The translations under genes and the position numbers were made by a program. The notes beneath the pieces are model-generated. The model did not search any database. It had not been told where the DNA came from and saw only the letters and a list, made by a program, of their open reading frames with translations. DNA of 22,500 nt from Chrysomallon squamiferum (lineage: Eukaryota; Mollusca; Gastropoda; Neomphalida; Peltospiridae): assembly GCA_012295275.1 (NCBI GenBank), contig CM022678.1, positions 13,129,592 through 13,152,091 of the forward strand, in the 5' to 3' direction. Of this stretch, positions 1 to 11,537 are shown piece after piece (the stretch's first letter is position 1; every line of letters starts with the position of its first letter).

Positions 1-61
1 CTTCGAATACGCTTTTCATTTAAAAAATAAAATTAAAATGTTTTCATATAATTTATTTGAT

Positions 62-63
<2 letters not shown>

Positions 64-93
<30 letters not shown>

Positions 94-212
94 AACACAC
101 ACATATTTATTTATGAGTGTGTATGTCTGTATATATGTATATGCATGTCTGTGTGCATATGTATGTGTATAATGTGTGTGTGTGTGTGTATAATGTGTGT
201 GTGTGTGTGTGT
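64..212. repeat. (TA)n(CA)n and (TG)n dinucleotide tracts
   Basis: A (TA)n run passes into (CA)n up to about 103. After a short AT-rich gap there is TG/TA-rich sequence, ending in two copies of ATAATG followed by (TG)n. CA on the left and TG on the right are complementary, so the block could fold back on itself. Nothing suggests coding. Confidence 0.9.
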
Positions 213-280
213 CTTCTTCCTTTATTTTCTATTTAGTATTTAGTATTGTTTTCTTTGGTATTTTTTGTTTTAATATTGGA

Positions 281-308
281 TTATTATTATTATTATTATT
301 ACTATTAC

Positions 309-366
<58 letters not shown>

Positions 367-367
367 T
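281..367. repeat. (ATT)n trinucleotide microsatellite
   Basis: About 29 triplets of TTA/ATT with a few ACT interruptions near the left end (around 299-312). Translations give poly-Leu or poly-Tyr and are artefacts of the repeat. Confidence 0.95.
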
Positions 368-890
368 ACTTTTAATCTTATTTTCTTTTGCCATTATGAT
401 TCTTATCGCTTACTTCTTCGCAAGGTTGTAATCAAGGTAAAAATCAAACCAAGGCCGTTTTATCTTCTCCTTCATGTTGATGATATTAGTATCAGATAAA
501 ACATTCTTTTAGAAAGTAGCATAAGTGTTGCTGACAGCTGATTGGACGTCTGGGAGCAGGGAATGCTGGGATTTTTATCCGCCTTCTTCACTATCTTTGT
601 TTTAGTGAAAATAACCTGCCACTTTTTGTTTCTATCAAATAACAGTGTTAGCAATGTGTCTCCCCTCTAGCTAAATAAAAATTACAGAATCGCTGTGAAA
701 ATCTTTGTTAGAGTGAAACAGTAATGGGTTTTATTTACATTTTAAAATGTTGTTGATTGCCATAGTTTGATAAATAGTTAAACTGAAAAAGAGAATGTGA
801 CAGACTGATAGGGAGAGACTGACAGACAGTCAGACAGACACTTAGTAAAGAGGTGGACAGAAAATAATCGAGACTGACAGAAGAGTATGA
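368..890. other. Unique intergenic-type stretch, no gene seen
   Basis: Non-repetitive AT-rich DNA. No ATG-initiated frame of useful length, no RNA gene signature and no convincing exon. From about 800 on it becomes rich in CAGA and GACA words and grades into the tetranucleotide array that follows. Confidence 0.6.
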
Positions 891-1101
891 CACAAACAGA
901 TAGACAGATAGACATATAAATATAGATAGATAGATAGATAGATGGATAGACAGATAGACATATAAATATAGATAGATAGATAGATGGATAGACAGAGAGA
1001 CATAAAAATATATAGATAGATAGATACATAGATGGACAGACAGACAGATAGATAGATGGATGGATAGACAGATAGGCATATAAATATAGATAGATAGATT
1101 A
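891..1101. repeat. GATA/CAGA tetranucleotide array with higher-order units
   Basis: Imperfect GATA, GACA and GATG tetranucleotides. The landmark GACATATAAATATA recurs at 911, 957, 999 (GACATAAAAATATA) and 1075 (GGCATATAAATATA). The simple repeat is therefore arranged in larger units of about 42-46 bp, with one longer interval of 76 bp. The minus-strand frames (Ser, Ile, Tyr and Leu rich) are shadows of the repeat. Confidence 0.9.
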
Positions 1102-1143
1102 GATGGTCAAAAAGAGAGCTAAATGGATGGGCAGTTGATGACT

Positions 1144-2200
<1,057 letters not shown>

Positions 2201-2310
2201 ATCTCTTTGTTTATCTATCTGTCTGTCTCTCTGGCTATGACTGGGTTTTTTATCTGTTTGTTCCTCTGTTTATCAGTTTGTGTAGCTGTCTCTAAATCTG
2301 TCCACGAATA
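2201..2310. repeat. Degenerate TCTG/TTTG-rich stretch
   Basis: Imperfect TCTG, TCTA and TTTG tetranucleotide words, roughly the complement of the CAGA/GATA theme seen elsewhere. It looks like a decayed tetranucleotide array. The frames on both strands here are low-complexity. Confidence 0.5.
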
Positions 2311-2670
2311 TAAGTTTTTATCTCTCCATGAGCCTGCATATATGTTGTTGCTTTGTTCGTTTTTTGTTTTGTTTTTTAAATCGTTTGTTTTACGTTTTTC
2401 ATTTTGAAAGTTAAATCCTCCACATTGTTCATCTCCTCGTTTGCCTAACTTCCAGCTCACGCGTAAAATGTCATTTTTTTTGTTTCCTTTTTATATTTTT
2501 CTTTTCCTCTGTTCTTTTTTCCTCCATGTCTATTATTTTCTTTTCTTCGATTTTTGTATAACCTTGATGATAAATTACATGTAAGCTTTTATTCGTTTTC
2601 CTTTCATTTTAGCATTATTTCTTTCATCATTTCTCTTCTTTTTTCTCTTGTCTTTACATTATATATTCTT
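2311..2670. other. T-rich unique stretch, no gene seen
   Basis: Pyrimidine-rich on the plus strand, with TTTTC, TTTGT and TTCTTTT words and no consistent unit. No ATG frame of note. Confidence 0.5.
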
Positions 2671-2674
2671 TCAC

Positions 2675-2730
2675 TTTATATATATATACACACACACGTG
2701 TGTGTGTGTGTGTGTTTGTGTGTGTGTAGG
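2675..2730. repeat. (TA)n(CA)n(TG)n palindromic microsatellite
   Basis: (TA)n, then (CA)n, then directly (TG)n. The CA/TG junction at 2697/2698 makes a perfect 20-bp palindrome (2688-2707) with CACGTG at its centre. Hairpin, cruciform or Z-DNA formation is plausible. Confidence 0.85.
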
Positions 2731-3312
2731 GCCATTATAAACTGCTTTTATCTTTTCAGATTATATTTATAACTTCTGATCTGTTGAGTACGATAGACAT
2801 GATCTGATAAAAGGATAAGAGAAAAATGTTTTGCTTTTTAAATATATTTGTTATTGAGCTTCTTAATTTTCAACACGACCACCGTCGTAATGGACACAAA
2901 TCATGACACAATTCTGAAATTCTAGAAATTTGTAGCTTATTTTCAGTCATATTTAGATACCAGCGAAAATACCCAAAGAAACTGACAGAGAGCATATAAC
3001 TAATGAAAATTACATTATTTTTGCACTCGGTGATATATATATTTATATATCTGTCAAAGCGTAATAAGCTGATAAAGAAAAAATTCTAACATATCTGTGT
3101 ATTAATTCAATCTGACACTTCAAACATTCACGCTTTCGCTTTCTCTGATAAGTCGCAGTGTCGTGAACACTGCAGCGCTTTTTAATGCTTGAAAGTTTTG
3201 CTTTTAAAAAGGATAATGTCTGAGACAGGTGTGTTGTTGAAATTGTCAGAGCGGTTCTGAAATAAACAACTCCGTGCTCGGGTTTCTTCGACACTGCAGA
3301 ATTCCGAACACG
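2731..3312. other. Unique stretch, no supported gene
   Basis: Non-repetitive. A minus-strand frame at 3043-3294 (83 codons) is not low-complexity, but it opens on GTG and shows no domain I recognise. A short hairpin with a 7-bp stem (GCAGTGT, 3155-3161, against ACACTGC, 3167-3173) lies within it. No RNA gene was recognised. Confidence 0.5.
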
Positions 3313-3323
3313 TAAAACTGACG

Positions 3324-3352
3324 CACGTGACTCAGTTCAGAAAGAGCACGTG
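3324..3352. promoter_or_regulatory. Two CACGTG E-boxes, one fused to an AP-1-like site
   Basis: CACGTG occurs at 3324-3329 and at 3347-3352, 23 bp apart. The first overlaps TGACTCA (3328-3334), giving CACGTGACTCA, a joint bHLH and AP-1/Maf-like site. CACGTG is the core bound by MYC/MAX, USF and related bHLH proteins. Regulatory function is inferred from motif arrangement only. Confidence 0.3.
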
Positions 3353-3461
3353 AGTACAGAGCTGCAGGCGTCTGACTATCAGTTTGTCAACCAGTTTAAA
3401 CTCCTCAGTTACGTGCTTTGTCTTGTGTTTCTCTTAAGTAAATACAAATAAATAAATTATA

Positions 3462-3530
3462 TACATCATACATACACACACATACATACATACACACATA
3501 CATGCATACATAAATACATACATACATATA
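3462..3530. repeat. (ATAC)n tetranucleotide array
   Basis: CATACATA repeats with ACAC interruptions. The minus-strand frames (Met, Tyr, Val and Cys rich) are repeat artefacts. Confidence 0.9.
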
Positions 3531-3542
3531 TAATAAATAAAA

Positions 3543-3880
3543 AATTAGTAGCAGTACGAGGAGTTTACATAGTAGTAATAACAATATCATTAGTCGCAGT
3601 AATACTAGTAATGTTAGTAGTAGGAGGAGAAATTGTAGAAATAGAAATAAAATGAAAGAAAGAAGAAAGAAACTAAAGATTTTACTGTTTTTGTGTATAT
3701 TTGTACTCCACTAAAAAAAAGTAGAAAAACAAAAGAAGAAAATTTAAAAAAGATATGGAAACATAGTGTTGTTGTTATTATTATTATTATTATTATTATT
3801 AGTTTTATTAGTTTTATTAGTAGTATTTGTAGCAGTAGTAGTAGTATTAATAGTGCTAGAAGAAGACGAAGAAGAAATGA
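3543..3880. repeat. Degenerate TAG/GTA and ATT trinucleotide blocks
   Basis: Two decayed blocks of AGT/TAG/GTA triplets (about 3543-3640 and 3815-3880) flank A-rich DNA and a cleaner (TTA)n at about 3773-3800. The same triplet, on the other strand, dominates 9.5-9.7 kb and 11.2-11.8 kb. Confidence 0.7.
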
Positions 3881-3900
3881 TGATAATAGTAGAAAGGGAA

Positions 3901-4333
3901 AGAAAGAAGGAAAAACGAAATGAGATAAAGATAAAAAGTTAAGCTGTTTTCGTGCTGACAGAAAGTAATTAACCATCTTATGATGAATTGGTTAAAACTG
4001 GTTTCTCTTCTCTTACTTCATTTTCTTCACACACACCACAAGAAAAAAGCAACAGTAAAAAAGCTCTCTTTATGACAAGTTACAGCTGATAAACCAGGTT
4101 ACTCACAGACGTTTTACACCTAGAAATATGAACAAAATGTATTAATGGATGTACCAGTTGTTTTTCTCCAAGTTCAAGGCCAAAAAATATTAAGAAAAAA
4201 CAAAATTAAAAACTAAAATAACTGAAGATAAATTTGTTAGACAACGTGAAGACATTGTTTCAAAGATTATCAAATACAGCAGCAAGTTTTATCTTCGAAA
4301 TCAACAACTGAAACTTAAGTTTATGGTCGATAA
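3901..4333. other. Unique AT-rich stretch, no gene seen
   Basis: A-rich unique sequence without long ATG frames, tandem repeats or RNA signatures. Confidence 0.5.
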
Positions 4334-4890
4334 AACACACACAGACACATACACACATACACATACATACACACATACACATACATACACACATACATAC
4401 ACACATACATACACACACATACACACATCCATACATACACATACATACACATACACAGACACATACACACATACACATACATACACACATACACATACAT
4501 ACACACATACATACACACATACATACACACACATACATACACACATACATACATACATACATACACACACATACACACATACATACATACACATACATAC
4601 ACACACACAGACACATACACACATACACATACATACACACATACATACACACATACATACACACACAGACACATACACACATACACATACATACACACAT
4701 ACACATACATACACACATACATACACACATACACACATACACACATACACATACATACACATACATGTACACACATACACTCATATATACACACACACAT
4801 ATACACTCACATACATACATACACATACACACACACATATATACAGACATACACACAAACACACACAGACAAATACACACACAGACACTC
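4334..4890. repeat. Long (CATA)n/(CA)n array with higher-order structure
   Basis: About 560 bp of CATA and CACA tetranucleotides, open in several frames on both strands only because the unit is stop-poor. A marker segment starting CAGACACATACACACATAC recurs at 4342, 4456, 4608 and 4666 (intervals 114, 152 and 58). Larger blocks have therefore been duplicated on top of the 4-bp unit. The right end, from about 4780, is more degenerate. Confidence 0.95.
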
Positions 4891-5590
4891 ATGCAGACAC
4901 GTACGTAAGAGATGATACAGAAAATATTAACGTTCATCTGACAAACTAATGAACTGCGCTGAAAATTCATCAGTTATACACGTGTATGATCTGTTATATA
5001 TTTCTCACAGACTGCATCACTACAGACAGATGAAAGATAAAAGAGTAGTAATAGAATGCGACTGGTAGAAACAGAAAAACGCGAAGACAAACTCTCTGCG
5101 TTTGAATGCATATTACAGCAACTGTCAGTCATAAAACTAATTAAACTTCATGACATTTGACCTTTGCTCCAATGAAAACATGTCAACAACTGGCCTCATA
5201 CTGGGCGGGGGTGATAATACAGCGGAAAATGTAAGCTGGGAATAGGGAAAACAAAATAACGCTTTTCAGTGGCGAACCAATTAGCCGTTAAATTGACTCT
5301 TTCCTTCTTGTTAAAACGAAAAAGAAAAAACTCAGGACCTCTCTAGTGGGGAAAATTACAAATGTCAAGAGGTTAATATTTTTGTTTTTCTTTACATAAG
5401 AGTTAACAAGCAACAGATGGCCAATACACAGCTTTCTTCGTGGTCTCGGCTTCCCGTGAATGTAAAAATTAGTTTTATTGGCTGAAGTTTGATGTGTTGA
5501 CCCTTCCCAGTGTAAGCAGTTCTGAAATGAATTAGATTTCGTGATCGCAGAGCGCTGTATCGTCAGTATGCAGAAAACAAATATGTTATT
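4891..5590. other. Unique stretch with scattered promoter-type motifs
   Basis: About 700 bp of non-repetitive DNA. A direct-repeat nuclear-receptor-like site (TGACATTTGACCT, 5151-5163), a GC-box (GGGCGGGGGT, 5203-5212) and CCAAT boxes at 5277-5281, 5421-5425 and inverted at 5477-5481 all lie within about 330 bp. CACGTG is at 4979-4984. No open frame supports a gene. Confidence 0.4.
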
Positions 5591-5596
5591 ACTCTA

Positions 5597-5672
5597 TGTA
5601 TGTGTGTGTGAGTGTGTGGTGTGTGTGTGTGTGTGTGTGAGTGTGTGTGTGTGTGTGAGTGAGTGAGTGTGT

Positions 5673-5741
<69 letters not shown>
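5597..5741. repeat. (GT)n microsatellite with GA interruptions
   Basis: About 145 bp of GT with phase-preserving GAGT interruptions clustered in the left half and a pure right half. The minus-strand Thr-His frames are artefacts. Confidence 0.97.
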
Positions 5742-5743
<2 letters not shown>

Positions 5744-6280
5744 AGTACGTGATCTGCGAGTGTGAATGTTGTGTAGATGTGCGTTTGTGCTGATGTTTGT
5801 ATGTGTTTTTGAATGATGATGCGCACACTGATACACCGTTCACAAAGCCACACATACGCACGTGCACTTTGAACTTATTATGACTTAAGATACTGTCCTG
5901 GTAAAATATTGAACAAACAAACGTCACACCAAATTTCATCCCACATTTCACGGTTTAATGATTAGCATATCTGCGTGCACGCCCTGTTATGCATGACCAC
6001 TGGCATCAAACTCTCTTGAAAGAAGAAAGCGGGTCATAGAGTGCAGACACACAGCAACACGCCACAAGTACACAACTCATGTTTACAAAGTTGTAACGTT
6101 ATATGACGCCAGAGAGACAGAGATTGTAACATCACAGAAATACGACACAGAAGAAAATAAACTATAAAATATGATGTTGGTTTGTTACTAGACTAACCAG
6201 AGGAAATTATTCTTTGAAACTGTATTTTTTTCCTTTGATAGCTGTTCGTTGGGTAGTTTGCGTTATAAAGAAGAAACGAA
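5742..6280. other. Unique stretch, no gene seen
   Basis: Non-repetitive and moderately AT-rich, with CACGTG at 5859-5864. Nothing else stands out. Confidence 0.5.
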
Positions 6281-6552
6281 AGTGTACGTGCGTGTGTGTA
6301 TGTGTGTGTATGTTTGTATTATGTCTGTATCATACGAGTGTGTGTTATGTATGTATAATATGTGTTTGTATGTATATGTCTGTGTTATGTATTATGTGTT
6401 ATGTGTTATGTATTGTGTTATGTGTTATGTGTTATATATTATGTGTTATGTATTATGTGTTATGTGTTATGTATTATGTATAGTCTGATATTATCTGTGT
6501 GTATGTGTATTGTATAATATGTGTGTTTGTATATATATATATATATATATCA
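6281..6552. repeat. TG-rich and TGTTATG tandem array ending in (TA)n
   Basis: TGTG/TGTA-rich DNA leads into a run of 9-10 bp units built on TGTGTTATG and TATTATG (about 6381-6482). More TGTG follows, then (TA)n at about 6530-6550. Plus-strand frames (Cys, Val, Met and Tyr) are repeat translations. Confidence 0.85.
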
Positions 6553-7184
6553 TGAACGCAAGTAGACATGCAGATTTATATATGTACTTTTAGCCATAGA
6601 CTTGCATACTGAAAACAATAATTTCATTACATAAACATTCGCCATTTAAATACTCAAAAAAGCTGTTTCATAATAATATACCATTCTTTAAAACGTAACT
6701 ACCTTTTCTTGAACGTTTGACTTCTAGTTACAGTATTTTTAATTGTATTATGTCCATAAAACAAACCAAAGCCAAAAATAACCGAATGTTTTATCGTCAC
6801 AAATAAAATCTTTTTTTATTTTGTGCATGATGCATGTTTTCAGCTGGCGTTATTTTGATGGTAGTAAAAACAACTTAAAAAATGACGTTTCCAGGAACTG
6901 TAGAAAATATAAACACAAATTTTAGTGTTGGAAAAACATTCTGCTTTTGAAGGAAGAGGCAGAATATTTTTCTTCTTCTTTATATATGTACTTACAGTAA
7001 TTTGCAGATTTTTGTGCCTATTTATTTTATCATTTTTACGTCCTTTGTTCTGGTTTTTTTCAGCTGTTTCTTTATTGTGGGGGGGGGGTTTCTTTTCGAA
7101 AACAGGCTTTGCTAAAACATTTAGAAATTAATTATTTATCTTGGTGATACTTTAGGTATGTTTCTTAAAATGTCCTTCAGCATA
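6553..7184. other. Unique AT-rich stretch, G10 run near the end
   Basis: No gene seen. A run of ten G residues at 7079-7088 is conspicuous in such AT-rich DNA. The frame across it (6925-7131) is mostly Phe and Leu from T-rich sequence. Confidence 0.5.
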
Positions 7185-7236
7185 TAGATAGATAGATAGA
7201 TAGGTAGATAGCTAGATAGAGAGATAGGTACGTAGG

Positions 7237-7282
<46 letters not shown>

Positions 7283-7412
7283 CATACATACATACATACA
7301 TACATACATACATACATACATAGGTAGGTAGATAGACACATAGATCGAAAGAGAGACACACATATATATATATACACACACATACAGACAGACAGATAGG
7401 CAGATAGATAAA
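7185..7412. repeat. GATA array passing into CATA and CAGA
   Basis: (GATA)n with GGTA variants, then (CATA)n at about 7280-7322, then GGTA/GATA, a short TATA/CACA run and CAGA words. Unit changes occur one base at a time, as expected when one tetranucleotide seeds the next. Confidence 0.93.
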
Positions 7413-7617
7413 TACAACAATTTCCAAAGTGAAGTGAGAGAGATTACAGAAAAAATGTATTAAGTTACCGAATATTATCGAATAAATTATATACGTATAG
7501 AGAGATAGACAGATAGAGAAATACATAAACATTTTAGATTAAATTCAGATATATTGATACGTAGAAACAGAAAGAAAATAGATTGGATTGAAAAATATGT
7601 ACATCCTTACTAACAGA
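7413..7617. other. Unique spacer between arrays
   Basis: About 200 bp of A-rich sequence without a supported feature. Confidence 0.4.
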
Positions 7618-8016
7618 GCAGCATCATTAGTAGTAATTTTGTAGTAACAGTAATAGTAGTAGCAGCAGTGACTAGTGCTACTAGTAGATGTTGTAATAGT
7701 AACATTAGTAGTTCTGTTTCTCCTATCACAAGTACTAGATGTAGAATCACTGTAACTTCAGCGGTAATAATAATAATAATAATAATCATATTAATAATAA
7801 TAATAACATAACAATAACAACAATAAAATAATATAATAACGACAACAATAACAACAATAAAATAATATAATAACAACAATAATAATAAACAATAACAGTA
7901 AACAATTAATATAATAATAATAATAAGTAACAAATAATAATAACAGTAACAATAAATAATAATAATGATAATTAACAAATAATAATAACAATAACAATGA
8001 ATAATAATAATAAGAA
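7618..8016. repeat. Degenerate TAG triplets followed by (TAA)n/(CAA)n
   Basis: The left part (about 7618-7745) is decayed TAG/AGT triplets. The right part (7763-8016) is (AAT)n and (AAC)n mixed with occasional frame slips. The minus-strand Leu/Ile/Tyr frames are artefacts. Confidence 0.85.
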
Positions 8017-8067
8017 TATGAGAGAGACCAGTGAGTTACAACTGTGTTACATTACAGACAAGTTACA

Positions 8068-8268
8068 GACAAATAAGAAACAAGTCGTGTAACTTCAGAC
8101 ATATTAGTAGACAAATAAGAAACAAGTCATGTAACTTCAGACATATTAGTAGACAAATAAGAAACAAGTCATGTAACTTCAGACATATTAGTAGACAAAT
8201 AAGAAACAAGTCATGTAACTTCAGACATATTAGTAGACAAATAAGAAACAAGTCATGTAACTTCAGAC
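8068..8268. repeat. 42-bp minisatellite, about 4.8 copies
   Basis: Units start at 8068, 8110, 8152, 8194 and 8236, exactly 42 bp apart; the last stops after 33 bp. All copies read almost identically. The one difference I see is G in the first copy (GTCGTG) against A in the others (GTCATG). Because 42 is a multiple of three, both strands stay open through the array, with a 14-residue period containing QIRNKSCNFR on the plus strand. That plus-strand frame opens on GTG at 8031 with nothing coding around it, so I read it as a repeat and not a gene. Confidence 0.95.
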
Positions 8269-8764
8269 CTCTCCAGATGTGACGAAAACAAACGTGTACT
8301 CTTCCTGCGCGTACTTTTTAGTTTCATTATTGGCTTCATTAGAACGAACGCTACACGGATATACCAGCCATTAATAACGAATATCCTGGGGCAGATTCTG
8401 ATCTTCTGAAGCGAGAATTTGTTATTAATAATATCAGATAACGTATCACTTTGCTTTTCAAAACTTCCTGCGTCTTGAGGTAACGGTTTCGTACACAGGG
8501 TAGCTATAAAGACAGTTTATATTTTCACTCGCTGAATGTAGTTCTGTATAAACAATGTCTGCTGATTATTTTAAGAAATAATTCAATAGAGAGATAGAAT
8601 CTGGCATCTTTACTCACAGAATTGTTGGCAAGAAAGTTAGAAATTTAATAATAGTGTCATGCTTTGTTAAAATAATTTTTAACGTTCCATAGAACGCTGT
8701 TAATTATTACTTCATTTATGTTTTCTTTACCAGTGTATTAGTCATCTCAGATATTACTCAGAGA
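8269..8764. other. Unique stretch, no gene seen
   Basis: Unique sequence with no frame, RNA or repeat feature I can support. Confidence 0.5.
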
Positions 8765-8962
8765 CCAATCATATATATTTTTATGTATTTATTTAATATA
8801 CGGATATGTATGTGTATGTTTCTGTATGTATATATGTATATGTCTGTATGTGTCTGTGTGTATATATATATATATATATACACAGATATACGTAATACAT
8901 ACATATTTATATATATATAACAGATGCATACAAACATACATACATACAAACATATATGCAGC
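8765..8962. repeat. TGTA / (TA)n / CATA foldback block
   Basis: TGTA- and TGTG-rich DNA on the left, a (TA)10 core (8861-8880), and CATA/CACA-rich DNA on the right. TGTG-(TA)10-CACA is a perfect 28-bp palindrome (8857-8884), and the outer arms are loosely complementary. It could extrude as a hairpin or cruciform. Confidence 0.8.
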
Positions 8963-9290
8963 AAACTTCATATTGTATATATATAAAGCAACTAAGACAA
9001 AACTTACTGGTAAAGAAAGAAAAATGTTCCGTTACATTAGTATAATTACAGAAGCATGGCTATTGTTTTGTAATAAATACTGTTATCTGACACAATGAAC
9101 CGAAAACTACCTGCAGTACGTATTAAAGGTAAATTACGTTTTGATGATTTGTGGATGATGGAGGCTGGAAAGAAAACGTCAGTTCTCTCATGATAGTTGA
9201 AACGTTCACACGACGAACAATATAGTAACACGTAACACACGTGCGAAATACGTTAGTTATGGAAAAAATAAATCGTATGACGTCGTATTG
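8963..9290. other. Unique stretch, no gene seen
   Basis: Non-repetitive, with CACGTG at 9238-9243. No supported frame. Confidence 0.5.
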
Positions 9291-9395
9291 AAAGAATTAA
9301 AAAAGAAAAAGAAAAAGAAAAAGGATTTGTGTGGGGTAGTCTTCTTCTTTGTTAATCTTTCTCTCTGTAGCTCTGTGTCTCTTTTTATGTGTTCG

Positions 9396-9680
<285 letters not shown>

Positions 9681-9990
9681 CTCACATTATTATGTTTTTA
9701 TGTACATATATATAACATTCTGAAGCAACTGTCCTCGTTATGTGAAATGTTCAGAGAGATGAAGTTTTCAACCTGATTCTATCAGTTGGTTTAGTGTGTT
9801 TAAAAGCGCGCGGTGCCAGCAGCTCGGGTCACGTGGTAACACTGACTGTGAAACAAACATTTCACCGCTGTAAAGTCGCCCACTCGTTTTCAAAACAGTT
9901 TTATTTGCTGTAAGGTTTGCGGGTCAAAGAAATCATTTTATTTCATGTCACTTTTTCATCTCAGTTTCACCAGGACTTTTTCTTTCTGTT
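9681..9990. other. Unique spacer with an E-box
   Basis: Includes a small less AT-rich patch (GCGCGCGGTGCC, from about 9806) followed by CACGTG at 9830-9835. No gene seen. Confidence 0.45.
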
Positions 9991-9993
9991 ATT

Positions 9994-10005
9994 CCTCCTC
10001 CTCCT

Positions 10006-10098
<93 letters not shown>
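9994..10098. repeat. (CTC)n then (TC)n microsatellite
   Basis: Five CTC triplets lead into about 90 bp of pure TC. It is the start of a longer pyrimidine-rich region reaching roughly 10360. Confidence 0.97.
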
Positions 10099-10102
<4 letters not shown>

Positions 10103-11044
10103 CTCCTAACGGCTGTCTCCTTTCATATTCTGTTTCTCCTCACCTCTTCTGTCTCCTAACAACAATCTTCTTCCCATTTCTGTCTAACAGCTATTAATTC
10201 TTTCTGTTTCTTAACCAGCTCATTTAGCTTTCTATCTTTTCAGAGCCAACTTACTTTCTACTTCTTACTTTCTGCTTTCAGGCTGTTTCTGGTTTCCAAA
10301 AAATTCTTTTTCTTCTGTTATTTTCATTCCAGTCTTTCCATTAACGTTTTCATTTCATTTCCAATTCATTTTCATTACAGTTCCGTCTTCTCTGGGCGGT
10401 CGCCTAACATCGCATCCCAGAAACTAACTTTTAACACAAACATTCACGAAAAAGAAAAAAGAAAAAATATATATATTTCTCTTCGGTCCGGGCAATGTAT
10501 AAACAAACAAACCAAAGATGATACCAGATCTTTTTTCGTTCAGTATATTGCAGCAAGGCTTTGATTTAGTTAAACGAGCGGGCATCAAGTCTTCACAGCG
10601 GACGAAACCAATAAATAAGATTTCTTTACCAGGACAGGAGTAACGATTATACTCGAAAACAAAAAGAACTGACTCAGAGAACTGTGAACGACAGAAGAAG
10701 GAGTCCGGTGTGGAAGGCTGAGACTTTCTCTCTTTCTACCCGAGCTGATTGCAACTGCAGCTTCTCTTGCTGGAGTCGTTGACAGACAGATCGGTTTATA
10801 AACAGTTGTTACCCGGGAGATGGCGAGAAGGAAATGTTGTTTTAATTGTAATCTGTCTTATTTGTGACGCCAACGTAAACACGGATTTAGCGATTGTTAT
10901 ATAATTACTTTTTTGTTGTTGTTGTTTGTTTACAAAATACTTCAGTACCCCTGTACCACATAAAAATGATTTCAATCATAATGTTTCTGACAGAAATGCT
11001 TTAGTGTATATGTGTTTTCAGTTGTAGTTAGACAGGATGTAGAC
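10099..11044. other. Pyrimidine-rich flank, then unique DNA; no supported gene
   Basis: The first 280 bp are strongly pyrimidine-rich with several splice-acceptor-like endings (TCTTTTCAG at 10243, CTTTCAG at 10281, CATTACAG at 10380). A 60-codon stop-free frame follows the last one (10382-10564), without homology I recognise and without a donor. ATGGCGAGAAGG at 10820 opens only a 15-residue frame. I do not call an exon. Confidence 0.45.
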
Positions 11045-11061
11045 TCACACACACACACACA

Positions 11062-11133
<72 letters not shown>
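11045..11133. repeat. (CA)n joined to (ATT)n
   Basis: About 19 bp of CA runs straight into about 70 bp of ATT/TTA. It is a compound microsatellite with a single-base transition at about 11064. Confidence 0.96.
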
Positions 11134-11159
11134 CACTAGTGTACAATAATTCTACAACT

Positions 11160-11505
11160 AGCCCTGCTAGTTACTACCGCACCTGCTACTATTACTACTA
11201 CTTCTACTTCTACTCCTACTACTACTATTACTACTACTATTACTACTACTACTACTTCTACTCCTACTACTACTATTAATACTACTACTACCACTACTAT
11301 TACTATTTCTGCTACTACTACCACTATTACTACTTCTACTACTACTACTACTACTACTTCTACTACTAGTACTACTACTATTGCTAATACTATTACTACT
11401 ACTACTGCTACTGCTAGTACTACTACTACTACCACAACCATTAATACTATTGTCTGCTGCTACGATCAAAGCGGCTATTACTATTTCTAGTATTACTATT
11501 ATTGT

Positions 11506-11537
<32 letters not shown>

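Noticed and set aside
3155-3173. microRNA-type hairpin
   Set aside because: The stem is only 7 bp, too short for a miRNA precursor.
3043-3294. 83-codon minus-strand frame downstream of the E-box pair
   Set aside because: The first codon is GTG, no family is recognised, and the closeness to E-boxes can be chance.
4301-4970. Long Cys/Val/Met/Tyr-rich frames up to 236 codons
   Set aside because: These are the CATA/CA array read in several frames at once on both strands. Simultaneous openness in all frames marks a simple repeat.
8068-8268. CRISPR array
   Set aside because: Units are contiguous and nearly identical, with no variable spacers, and the genome is eukaryotic.
8031-8282. Repeat protein with a 14-residue period
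   Set aside because: The frame opens on GTG and exists only because the 42-bp unit is a multiple of three. The opposite strand is equally open.
10382-10564. 60-codon open frame after a pyrimidine tract and CAG
   Set aside because: No homology recognised and no donor site. The pyrimidine tract is explained by the neighbouring (TC)n expansion.
10820-10867. ATGGCGAGAAGG in fair start context
   Set aside because: The frame is only 15 residues and ends in TGA; no splice donor is evident.
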